From NCBI GenBank assembly GCA_037367405.1, contig JAZKJV010000086.1, positions 1,659,001 through 1,723,000 of the forward strand: a stretch of 64,000 nt of DNA, written 5' to 3'. The notes below the pieces were generated by a model. That model was given only the letters and a program-made list of their open reading frames with translations. It had not been told where the DNA came from and did no database searches. Position 1 is the first letter of the stretch, and every line of letters starts with the position of its first letter. Positions 54,586 to 64,000 of this stretch are shown in pieces. A program made the translations under genes and the position numbers. The stretch is from Ottelia alismoides. Its lineage: Eukaryota > Streptophyta > Magnoliopsida > Alismatales > Hydrocharitaceae.

Positions 54586-57507
54586 TCACCGCTGGAACTC
54601 ACGTGACGGCTTTGCCCCTTCCTCGAGATAGATATGGTGGGAGCACAACGAGGGACTAATCCCATGGAGATCTGCTACGCTCCATCCAATTGCCTTGCGG
54701 TTCTTTTCAAGAACCCCCATCAGACGGGATTCTTGTTCTCCAGTCAGATCGGCAGAGATGATGACTGGGTACATCTCAGACTCTCCCGCAAGGAATCGAT
54801 ACTTCAGCGAAGTAGGGAGCGGCTTTAGCTCTGGACAGCTGGGTGCTGGCAAATCTGGCTTCTGAAGAAGATGTGTGTATGCTGACAATTCTGCCAAATC
54901 TACCTGGGAAAATGATAAAGAACTCTCACAAACTGGATCTGGAGAAGGCGAGTCCTCTGCATTGTCTCTGATCTGCTCTACCTCTACCTCCTCCTCATCT
55001 ATCGGCTCAGGTGGATCCAGGTCTTGCATCTGATCATCACAATCTGCCCAATCAGATTCTGAATCCGAGGGATCTGTATCAACTGTGGTGGCATCAGTAC
55101 CACCGTAGAGCAGGGTGGCCTTAGTACCACCATCACTGAAAATCGTGTCGCGATCAAGGTCCGACTCTGCTGACTCAATAGTATCCTGGACCAGGGTTGT
55201 GCTCTCCAGACTTTCCTCTACTATCATCTCTGCATCAGCTGTATCTGAATATGAGAGGATGGTCTGTGCTGCAGGATCTGCCCAAGCTGCCTCATCATCT
55301 GCGATCACAAAATCACAGTCCTGGTGTATATATGGCTCTGTATCTGTCAGCTGTTCTGAATCTGTACTGCCCTCTGAGCGGGATCTATCTCTGGCTCTGT
55401 GGTCCTTAACCGTCTCTATTTGTATACTCTCGCCCTGGACGCGAAAGAATACCTTCCCACTATCATGGTCAGTCACCGCCTTGGCTGTGGCCAAGAACGG
55501 GCGACCAAGGATGATGGGGGAATCGGTCAACGAGTCAGGGGTCTCCATGTCCAGTACTACGAAGTCCACGGGGAATTGCAAACCCTGAATCGTGACGACA
55601 ACATCTCGCAACAACCCCTTTGGCCTCTTGACAGACCGATCAGCAAACTGAAGGTATGTCCTGCTCTGTCTAAGAGTGCCCAACTCTAAGTGGTCGAGAA
55701 GGGCTGCCGGAAGAAGGTTGATCGACGATCCGCTATCTAATAGAGTACGGTCGAACCTCTGCTCACTAATCTGACATCTGACATACGGGGCTCCTAAATC
55801 TGGCTTCTTGGTCGGCAGATGGTTCTGGATCGCGTAACACGTGGCTTTTGTCAACACATGAATCTCTGCGGTGTTGTTCCTCTTCTTCCTCCTGATTGTG
55901 GTCTTGTCTCTCAAGGATCGCTGAAGAAGAGGGATGTGCTGCAAAGCCTCATGGAGGGTCAGCTGGATGTGAAATCGGTCTATCATGCTTTGGCCGAACT
56001 CCTCCTGCTCTCTCTTTTTTGGATCTTTTTCTCTTTTCTTCCCCTTCCCCAACTCAAGGGCTCTAGGAAAGGGGATCACAGGGTCCTTCTCAGATGAAGG
56101 ACTAGGAATAGGCCTAGACGGTTCGATGACCGGATCCTCACATACATCATACACCACAGTGGGATCAGAAGAAACTAAACCTTTTCCTTTATTCAAAATA
56201 GAGTCCTGAGATACATTCATACGAGGAAAGACAACATCTCTATCAGAATGAATATTGGTGGCCTGAGTACCACCTCTAGCAGGCTCTACAACTAGACGTC
56301 TTGCGGCCTCAGTACCGCGGGCTGGCTCGGCTCTGTTGGTGGCATCAGTACCACCTCCTCGATATGGTGAAGCGGCGGCCTCAGTACCGCCGGTGGAATC
56401 AGCATCTCGGGTGGCATCAGTACCACCGTCATCATCATGTGCGGCTTCAGTACCGCTCTCCTCTTCCTCATCTGGCGCTCTAGATGGATCCTCGCGTTGT
56501 CGCTCAGATGAGGCGCCGCCTGCTGGTCTTCTACCGCTCCTAAGTGTAACAAAATCAGCATCAAATAGATCCGACGACATATCATCAAATGAGTCACTAG
56601 GAGTGGTAGGCTCAGTGTGAACTACCTGCTCAGACTTCCTCTTCAAGCTATTCGGATTAGGCTCGATCTGTGCAGGGATGGCGGCCTTACCTCTCATCAG
56701 GTCCCGCATCTCCTGGCGGAACTCGTCCATCTCCCGTCTAAATGTAGCCTGCTGCTCTGTGAAAATGCGGGCTAGATCATCCAAGGCGGGGCTCTCATGG
56801 GAGCCCGACGGGTTGCCTCTCTGGTAATGAGGCTGCTGGACCTGGTGCTGCTGCGGCTGAGAGGGGTAAGAGGAAGGATGCTGCTGCTGGTGAGCCTGCT
56901 GCTCACGTCTCCAAGTCTGTCCCTGCTGCTGGTAGGGACGAGGTACGAAGGATGGTGGCTGGTGTGACTGATATGCTGGGGGCTGCTGGTGCTCTCTCTG
57001 CTGGGAGTACTGCCCTCCCTGACCGGCTGGCTGCTGTTGGGACTGGTTACCCCCATTCCCCCACCTGAATCCGGGATGGTCTCGTCGGATCCCAGGCTGG
57101 GGACGGTCGTACCAAATCCCGTTGACATCCATCAACGGCTCTGCATCGAAGGGGTCTGCCGGCAGTACTGCCAGAGGCTGATCCGGCTGATATACCACCA
57201 TCTGTAAGTCTGGAGATGATGGTGACTGGTAAGAGGGCTGCTGCTGCTGGTACGGCTCCGCCTGTACAAGGTGAACTTGTCTAGGCTGCTGCAAGGAGTT
57301 GGAGCGCTGGGACGAGCTGCGGCTGCCACCGGAATCGCCTCGCGACTGAAGACGGGGCTGAGAAGCCGTCTGTGCCTCCTGAAGACACAAGAGATGGGTC
57401 TTCACGTCGCTCAGAGTTTGTGCCATCTGCTCCATCTGAGTTATGCCCTGGCACTGCTTCTTCTCTATTATTTCCATGCGGTCCAACTTCTCGCTGATAA
57501 TCCCCAT
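54586..57507 (-). pseudogene. gag-pro: A1 gag C-terminal part, aspartic protease and start of RT
   Basis: A 973-codon open block. Residues 1-60: predicted helix. 60-280: very rich in Gln/Ser/Pro, with HPGFRWGNGGNQ, a motif seen in Athila Gag. 280-490: acidic and Gly-rich, holding short repeats GGT(D/E/Q)A(T/A) whose DNA forms hairpins (separate entry). Protease: LLDSGSSINLL with catalytic D591 (55735-55737), then FPVDFVVLDMETPDS and IILGRPFL, the flap-to-end region. The last 60 residues start the RT domain (AIGWSVADLHGISPSLCSHH). No CCHC zinc knuckle is visible. Ends in TGA. In frame with both RT blocks downstream. Upstream an in-frame TAG (57529-57531) separates it from the rest of Gag. Confidence 0.85.
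55087..56456 (-). repeat. Eight dispersed hairpin motifs in the A1 gag-pro frame
   Basis: Plus-strand 18-mers of form ggtgg-catcagta-ccacc at 55087, 55114, 56257, 56338 and 56410, and of form gcgg-cctcagta-ccgc at 56303, 56374 and 56441. Stems always pair; the loop keeps C-N-T-N-AGTA. The encoded peptides are GGTDAT- and SGTEAA-like. Confidence 0.85.
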
Positions 57508-57578
57508 GTCCGCAGCGACCGACTCTGCCTATGCGGCTGCAACTGTGGACGAACTGGATGGACCTGCATCAACCCGTG

Positions 57579-58245
57579 CTATCCGCTGGTACTGCACGGG
57601 TCCTGGCGCTGCTGAGATCTCTGTGTGTACAACCGAGTCTGGGACATCACCATGTAATTTTCGGCCATCTCCTCGTAGATGGCCCAGACTTGGTTGTGGT
57701 CCTTGGCAAAGTAGGACCCGCCGCAAGAAGCATTCACCAGACCCTGAAGCTCTGGCGTCATCCCACTAAAGAAGCTCTGAACTAGGTTCGGCTTGGAAAT
57801 GTCGTGGTGTGGGCATCTATCCAGAAGCTCTCTGAACCTCTCCCATGCCTCGTGAAACTGCTCATTAGGGAGCATGGAGAAGTTGTTGATCAGGGCCCTC
57901 GCTGCATTCGTCCGCCCGAGTGGATAGTACTTGTTCAAGTACTTGGTGCGGAGCTGCTCCCAGGTGTATACAAACTTCCCTAAATGTTTCAGCCAGGCGG
58001 CTGCTCTATCTGCCAGTGAAAAAGGGAAGGCCATCATCCGAATCGTATCCTGGTCCACATGGCGGTCGTGGACAGTGCTGCAGATCATCAAAAACTCCTG
58101 GAGATGGAGGTGGGGCTCCTCGGTGGCAAGTCCGTGAAAATGAGGAAGCATCTGCAGGGTGTTCGGAGGGAACTTGCCACGATAGCAGGTACCACCACCC
58201 AATGGTGCATTAGTGTAGATCCGGGGTTGTGTAACTCCCGCATCG
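57579..58245 (-). pseudogene. gag: A1 Gag, main capsid-type domain
   Basis: Open block shifted in frame relative to both neighbours. Reads GGTCYRGKFPPNTLQMLPHF, HGLATEEPHLHLQEFLMICS, MMAFPFSLADRAAAWLKHLG, YYPLGRTNAARALI, EAWERFRELLDRCPHH and ...VNASCGGSYFAK, the conserved order of plant Ty3/gypsy Gag capsids (retrotrans_gag type). A small indel near 58235 separates it from the N-terminal part; another near 57600 separates it from the C-terminal part. The role is to form the particle in which reverse transcription occurs. Confidence 0.85.
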
Positions 58246-58771
58246 GTCTCGGTGGTCCTGCTGCGGCGGCGGCTGCCGCTGCGGCAGCCGCTGCTGCGGC
58301 TGCTGCGGCTGCTGCCTCTGCATCAGCATCAGGAATGTCCTCAGGCTCGCTCTGATCTCTCTCTTCTCTGAGTCGCTCCAACTCCCTTCTCATCTCAATC
58401 ATGAAAGCTCCCTGATCGTGTAGCTGCTTCTGTACTGTCTCTAATGATGCGATCAGAGTGGAGTTGATCGCTCCCTGGTCTAGTACAAAATGTTCGGGTT
58501 GTCGGGAGTCTGGGTCTGAACTGCCGGCTCCGGCCATAGTGACGTCTGCAAAATCAGATGAGCCCAACTCAGGTTCTGTCAAATCAATTCGTCTTTCTTC
58601 GGGCTCATGTCTCTCAGTAGCAAAAGAAAGGGGATCGAGGGAGAACAGGGTGGAATCGTACTCGGGCCCAGAGAGCTGGTCTCGACTCTCACGGGCCAAC
58701 CTAGATGGTGAAGTAGACGCGCCTGAAAGCGGTGCAGCCAGAGGCTGCCTAAGAGATCGTCTACCCATCAT
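58235..58771 (-). pseudogene. gag: A1 Gag, N-terminal part with polyalanine tract
   Basis: Starts at an ATG (58771; MMGRRSLRQPLAAPLSG). About 180 residues: a Ser/Arg-rich start, an acidic middle, a predicted coiled coil (ETVQKQLHDQGAFMIEMRRE), then about 20 alanines (58258-58317) and PPRPMRELHNP, where the frame shifts. The same MREL-like motif precedes the capsid domain in Athila relatives. I prefer this Met because the leader upstream is stop-rich. Confidence 0.75.
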
Positions 58772-60020
58772 CTTGATCTAGCGAGTTGGGCGGATGGTAT
58801 CTGGAAAAAATATGATCGCAAAGCAAACCCCCGGTTCACCAACGCAACACAATCTGAAGACCGTGAAAGCTCGGTCAATTTATCTTGTCAATTTTATTGG
58901 GTGAACACACAAAATATCAGAGCGCTTACGTGACCTGTTAGGATACCCGATGTTACTCCAACCGACTGGCCCGCACGGAAGAGTCGGTAGTCAGCTAGAA
59001 ATAGCACCGGAGGGCTCTACCTAGGGTGCGGGTCACTCTCTCGCGCATCCAAACCATACAAGGAGGGGGTTGCTCTCCCCAAGACAAATTTTTAATGTGA
59101 GTGTCTTTTAGGGTCAATAGTGTTATCCAGTCCCAATTTTTTTTTGTTTTTATTTTTAATTTTTTCAAAATAAATACAAGCGGCCTAACGAATTTTCCGA
59201 TTCTCCTGATGATTAAACCAAAAACAGAGGGAGAAGACGAAAAAGCCGATGCGCGAAGAAATCAATGATGCATGCAGAGAAAGAAATGCGTACCTTGTCT
59301 CCAGCACTCTACATGCAAATGATCCGCGCAGAATTTAAAGACAGAATTAAACTACCTAAATGGTGCAGCGAGGAAAAACCGAGTCCTAGATGAGCAATTC
59401 CTAGCGCAGAACCGTCTAACTCAGTCACTCGCCCTTGATCCAAAGAGTCCGGTCTTGGCCCACCCCTCCTCTTCTCGACAGGTCGAGTTCAGGAGTAGCG
59501 CTTCCGGGGCAGGCTCGCGGCGCGTAGGCTCTCAAGAAAGCGACCAAGTTATTTTTATTATTTATTATTAGTAGGTCCAATTAACGATCTATAGGAACAG
59601 ATAAGCAATTAAGTGTGGGGACCCTACTAATTACGGCACAAGCAAGAGAAATTCCTAAATCTAGGGGCTCGAGAAAAACCGCGTAAACACCGGAAAAGGC
59701 AGCTAGCTATCAAAACCGCAGAAAAAGCCGCGAAAATCCAAATGGGTCCCCCGAGCACACCGGTACTCGGCGAAACAGACCCGCTAAGTTACAAGTGTCC
59801 ACAAATGTCCAAGTTCTAAATTATTACAAAAAAAATATTGTTCTCTCTCAAAAATAAGAATTCCTTCTTCTTCTCCCTGCTTCTTCTTCCCGTGCGGGTC
59901 CTCAAAAATAAACTCCAAGTTGTCCACGCAGTACCTCGCACAAAAATCAAAGAGGGAGAGTGTCAGAAAACAATGATAATATAGAGAGACAATATGGAAA
60001 AATGACTACAAAGCCGTGCT
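58772..60020 (-). other. Untranslated leader of A1
   Basis: 1.25 kb between the primer-binding site and the gag start, with no long frame. Homologous to the A4 leader (2600-3680). Packaging and dimerisation signals would be expected here, but none can be assigned from sequence alone. Confidence 0.7.
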
Positions 60021-60037
60021 CCCCGGCAACGGCGCCA
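60021..60037 (-). other. Primer-binding site for tRNA-Asp
   Basis: Minus strand TGGCGCCGTTGCCGGGG, complementary over 17 bases to the 3' end of plant tRNA-Asp(GUC) including CCA. Three bases (gaa) separate it from the LTR end (TATCA). This tRNA is the usual primer of Athila elements. Confidence 0.95.
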
Positions 60038-60040
60038 TTC

Positions 60041-63000
60041 TGATAACCGTCCAACTGACTAAGGTAAAGGTAAAGAAATGGTCGTTGCGACCTCAATCAA
60101 TCAGACTAGGTATATCAAGAAAAATCAACCACTCAGAACATGTAAAACTAATCGAGCACAAAAGAGAGCGGTCCGGCTATGAGATTAACCTGGTATAGCA
60201 CCCAGGGTCGAACACAAGGAGCACGGATTGGCCAAGAGACCTACGATGTAGTCAGAAATCCAAGAGAATACTTTTTTGTGATTTTTAATTATTTTCAAAA
60301 TTTTTTTTTTGGATTTTTAATATGTAGAGAAAATAAGGAAACACGAAAACAAGCACACTTTCAAAAATTTATTTAATGCATGAAAAATCAAGCAAAAATT
60401 CAAGAAAAATTGTTTTTATGTTTTTTAGGTTTTTAAGTGTTTTTAGTGAATTTTTGGGATTTTTATAAGGTGTATTTTATTTTCTAAAAATCAAACAGTA
60501 CTAAAAAGATAAGGTACTGTCCAGCAAGGCCCAAAACCCAAAGATAAAATATCTAAGGATGTCAAAGGGACCTGGAGATAATTTTCCTGTATACTAGAGA
60601 AAACAAGGAAAATTTGAGCACCAAAATTATTGTTTTTGGGTTTTTAAATTATTTATTATGATTTTTATGAGTTTTGAGGTGTTTTTAGATTTTTAGGATT
60701 TTTACTCAATGAAAAATAGCCAAAATTGGCTAGAAAATCAAGGAACACAAAAGAAACAGTAACTAATTTTTATAGAATTTTTTTAAAAGGGTTTTGAAAT
60801 TTTTTTGGGGTTTTTGACTCTAAACAGTAGCAATAATAAGGGTTTTTGAATTTTTAAAAATAGCAAATGAAATCAAAAATGTCCTCAAAAATTCACAAAA
60901 ATTCTACACCATGGCAGGAGCCATGTGTCAAAGTTTCATCGAAATTGGAGGTGATTTGATATTTTATTCAAAAATAAAGGAGGGGCACTGTGTACAGGGA
61001 CCAAAGTGCAAATACCCAAAGTTCTGGGGGGTCTGGTGCAAAATACCCAGCAAAACACGTGCCAAGCACGTGCCTGGGGCACTCAGGGACCCAAATGTAA
61101 GAAAAATAAGTTCCGAGGGCTTGATGGTAACAAGTACCAAAAGTCCATGGGCTTATCTGCAAATATCCCAAAAAATATCGCACATGTGCAAATAAAACAC
61201 TCACAGGGGCATATATGCAATTACTGAAAATATCTCATTCATTAAAGAACATCCAGAACTACAGGGGTAGAGTTGCAAATGCACCAAAATATCACGTGTC
61301 GAAGCACGTGTCTCACACAAACAGGGGCATAAATGCAAATACTGAAAGATACGAGGTCCAAAGTGCAATTTACCCTACGTAAATAAAGTACGCAAAATAT
61401 TTACAGGACTGAAATTAAAAACACAAACTACGAGGGGGCCTAAGATAAATTACCCCTTATTTAACGTCGACGGCTGGATGCGCGCCACGTAGATGATCCA
61501 ACGGTCTCGGACGGCGGGCGCTTCTCTTCTCTTCCGCACTTGAGCCAATCGACGGTGCAGAGGGGGCCACGTGGAAGATCGAACGGCTGGTGGTGCTGGT
61601 GGTTCCCTCTCTCTGCTCTGACGGTCCAGATCAACCCTCAGGATGATCGACGGTATCTGCTCCTCGATGGATGGACGGCCGTGATGCGAACTGGGGAGCT
61701 GGGGCTGATCGGACGGCGATGGAGGACTCTTGAAGAACAGGTGGCCGGCGAAGTTCGCCGGCCTAGTGCGCGTGCAGTAGTCCTCCTCAGCTGCCTCTGG
61801 GTATCGGAAAAGATTCGCGGTGTAGTCCCGCAGCTGGTGACGGTCTCCGATGGCCCAGCCGAGCCCTGGAGGGGCTCCGGCGAGGTCGACGGAGAAGAGC
61901 TCCTGGTCTGAAAGTGAGGGAGGCTCAGATGCCCTCCTCTTGACCTGCAAAGTGAACCAAAAGCTTCGCGGGTCGAGGGCAAAGTGCCTCGACCCAAAGA
62001 AGCGGCGTGAGGGTGAACGGTGCGTCTGGGTGAGTGAGCTCCGGCGAGCGGAGGACGGTGGAGCTCGATTCCCAGATCCTGTGCGATCTGGGTTGGGTGA
62101 AGGGGTGAAGAACGTGCGTGAGGGAACGGCGAAGGTGACGGTGCGTTCCGATGATCGAGAAGGTACACGATATGGCCGGAATCAAAGGAATACGTCGGAG
62201 ATGCGATTTGGGCGAAACAAGAAATTAAACTAAATGGAAAAGCTAACGGATTACCTGGGTGGTCGGAGAGACTGGGGAAGAGCAGGGGGTGCTCCTGGTC
62301 GTAGTAGCCTCAAGGGTCGTCTCGGCCCGAGGCTCGGTGCTCACGCTGGTGGCGGAGCAACGGCGGCGAAGAACGCCGGATCAGTGGTTTCACCTCCTCG
62401 CCTCGCTGCAACAAGGGCGATCGCTTGCTGTCACTCTCGCGATGCCTCTGGAGTTCACTGGGAAGAAGGGGACGAGCCAAAGATGGGGCGCGGAGGCGGC
62501 AGAGGTGGTTCTATATATAGTTGCAGGCCCGATTAGGGTTGGGAGGCGACGGCTATGGAAGGCGTAGATCTCACGGCGAAGGATCTGGCGAGGATGTCGG
62601 ATGATCGGCGAAGAATCCGGGACCGGGGTTTGCGTGGGCGACAGGCTGGAGGCGCGTGGAAAAAATGGCGAAGGTGGGGCGGCGCGCATTTTCTCAAAAA
62701 GGAAAGAGTCCGCGGGGGAGTTGACCGGGGGTCAACATCCCCCGTGGACCAATCAGGAAAAGCCACGTAATTGATTTTTTGTTTATTTATTTTAGGCTAG
62801 AAAATGATGGAATTAGCAAAAACTTAAAACATGAAATAATTTTATTTTATTTTTTTCTATTTTTTGGTGATTTTTAATTAATTTTTGGAAATAAAAATAA
62901 GGTATTTACATAGTATAGCTATACATAGGTATTTATACAATATAGTGTTTTTTGATTTTGATTTTTTTAATTAGTTAGTTTTATACCTTTTTATTCCTAT

Positions 63001-63699
63001 TTTATATTTTATTTATTTATAGAATAAAATGAGGAATAAAAGGCTATTTTTATTTTATTTTTATTAATTATATACATAGGTGAAATAAATAGTTATGTAC
63101 AACTATATACATGGCATATGTACAATATATTTTTGTAATTTTAATTTTGTAATTTTTATTTGCTTTTTGTTTTGTTTCTTTTTATGTTATTTATTTATAA
63201 AATATACCATAGAATATTCACAAAAAGTTTTGAAAATAAATACATTTATTTATAGGGTTAAATGAATAAAGGATGATGGTCTATGCACATGGTGAAAGGG
63301 CATTTTTGAATTTTTGATTTTTAAATTTTTATTTTGTTTTTAATAGTTTATAACTATATACAAGATATGTACAAGCATATTTTTGGTTGAGGAAAATATA
63401 GTTTTATTTACAACAATATATACACATAAGCTCCTATCTCCCTCTACTTTGGCTTTTATGCGGTCAGGCCCATGCTGAGCCCTCCCTTGGGTTAGGTTGC
63501 TCAATATTTATTCTAAATATTTCCCTCTTTTTCTTTTTACTCTTTATTCTTTTATTTTTGCACAAAAACATGCTAATTATATCTTTTTACACAATGCATG
63601 CTTTTGGTAATTATTTGTATTTACACATATTTACATGTATTTGCAAAGGTTTTTGTAGCTAAAATATAAGAATAAAGAGTGATGAATGGGTATTCATCA
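60041..63699 (-). repeat. 5' LTR of A1, complete
   Basis: 3659 bp, TG...CA ends (minus strand TGATGAATACCC ... ACGGTTATCA). U3 is AT-rich; a GC-rich block (61450-62770) contains the promoter and early transcript; then come about nine degenerate copies of a 'aggggc-n-tgcaaata' phrase (60980-61450); then AT-rich U5. Open frames of up to 176 codons on both strands of the GC-rich block are shared with the 3' LTR but match no known protein. Confidence 0.9.
62505..62760 (-). promoter_or_regulatory. Probable promoter in the A1 5' LTR
   Basis: TATA box CTATATATAG at 62511-62520 (palindromic). About 200 bases upstream in the sense of transcription are two W-box cores arranged as an inverted pair (GTTGACC 62720-62726, GGTCAAC 62730-62736) and a CCAAT box (62749-62753). 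W-boxes bind WRKY factors in defence and stress. The same sites are at 48689-48698, 48898-48914 and near 48928 in the 3' LTR. Confidence 0.6.
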
Positions 63700-64000
63700 G
63701 CTTACAAGACGGCTTACAAGACACCATTAGGAACCTCCCCATTCAGAATGGTATTTGGAAAGTTGTACCATTTGCCTGCAGAGTTAGTGCACAAATCAGC
63801 ATGGGCAATTAAGAAGGTCAATTGGAACACACCTAGAGCAAAAACAGAGAGAAATGGATCTGAACAAACTTGTGGAGATTATAAACCAATCATACAACAA
63901 CAATTTGGTGGACAAGGACAAGGTAAAGTGTTGGCACGATAGATTTATCAGACGAAAGGCCTTTGTTCCTGGACAGAAGGTATGGTTGTTCAATGTGAGC
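63700..64000 (+). pseudogene. Athila A2 integrase remnant (right part)
   Basis: Continues the A2 integrase after the A1 insertion: AYKTAYKTPLGTSPFRMVFG, LPAELVHKSAWAIKKVNWN, then after a small frame break the C-terminal domain (CWHDRFIRRKAFVPGQKVWL) to the window edge. The first 139 bases repeat 46312-46450 exactly. Confidence 0.8.

Larger units (their letters stand above)
46451..63699 (-). mobile_element. Athila-like Ty3/gypsy retrotransposon A1, young and nearly complete
   Basis: Order on the minus strand: 5' LTR (63699-60041), tRNA-Asp primer-binding site, 1.25-kb leader, gag, protease, RT, RNase H, integrase (58771-51940), 2-kb 3' region with hairpin/polypurine modules, polypurine tract, 3' LTR (49878-46484, left end truncated). 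The FMDDFSVYG box, the HPGFRWGN motif in gag and the PBS mark it as the Athila lineage. LTRs differ at roughly 25 sites and two small indels in 3.4 kb. It sits inside A2. Coding is disrupted, so it is probably inactive unless helped in trans. No env-like frame follows pol. Confidence 0.9.

Noticed and set aside
60021..60037. tRNA-Asp gene fragment
   Set aside because: Only the 3' 17 bases match and it adjoins an LTR. It is the primer-binding site. No tRNA or rRNA gene was found in the window.

Overview
This is plant nuclear DNA, almost all of it transposable elements, with one convincing host gene. The evidence for a plant is the set of Ty3/gypsy retrotransposons of the Athila and chromovirus (Tekay-like) types, a primer-binding site matching the 3' end of plant tRNA-Asp, Mutator-like elements with 9-bp target duplications, and foldback elements sitting in (TA)n tracts. 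The AT-rich background with a GC-rich single-exon gene would fit a monocot or magnoliid, but I cannot name the species.

Layout. 1-1815: an old LTR-like sequence (a second copy lies at 24690-26575). 1840-5035: wreck of a minus-strand Athila element (here A4): gag remnant, leader, decayed PBS and a 1.3-kb 5' LTR. 5400-5880: GGATA-rich repeat. 5891-14475: nine foldback elements (E1-E9) in a row, each separated from the next by a (TA)n or related microsatellite. 14500-16900: LTR-like promoter fragment and low-information DNA. 16942-17265 (minus): a 107-aa plant gene with a Cys/His metal-binding motif. 18003-19700: a Mutator-like element with a perfect 9-bp target duplication, inserted in the terminal repeat of an older relative. 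20037-22888: a complete non-autonomous LTR retrotransposon (316-bp LTRs, target duplication ATTTC). 23000-26575: MULE fragment and the second old LTR-like sequence. 26600-35890: decayed plus-strand Athila (A3). 35900-38400: unrecognised. 38400-40860: decayed minus-strand chromovirus. 40864-46450 and 63700-64000: plus-strand Athila (A2), which interrupts the chromovirus. 46451-63699: a young, nearly complete minus-strand Athila (A1), which interrupts A2.

The right third is therefore a three-level nest: chromovirus, then A2, then A1. A1 keeps all catalytic residues of protease, reverse transcriptase, RNase H and integrase (DD35E), but its reading frame is broken by three nonsense codons and two frameshifts. 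Its LTRs differ at only about 25 sites in 3.4 kb by hand count, so the insertion is recent.

The most unusual signals are structural. (1) The foldback train E1-E9 carries a short subterminal palindrome whose arms differ completely between elements yet stay self-complementary. (2) An 18-nt hairpin motif occurs eight times in the A1 gag-pro frame with covarying stems. (3) Hairpin-plus-polypurine modules sit downstream of pol in A1 and A3. (4) Twin G-boxes (CACGTG-N5/6-CACGTG) recur in Athila LTRs. (5) A 139-bp duplication flanks A1 where 5 bp is expected.
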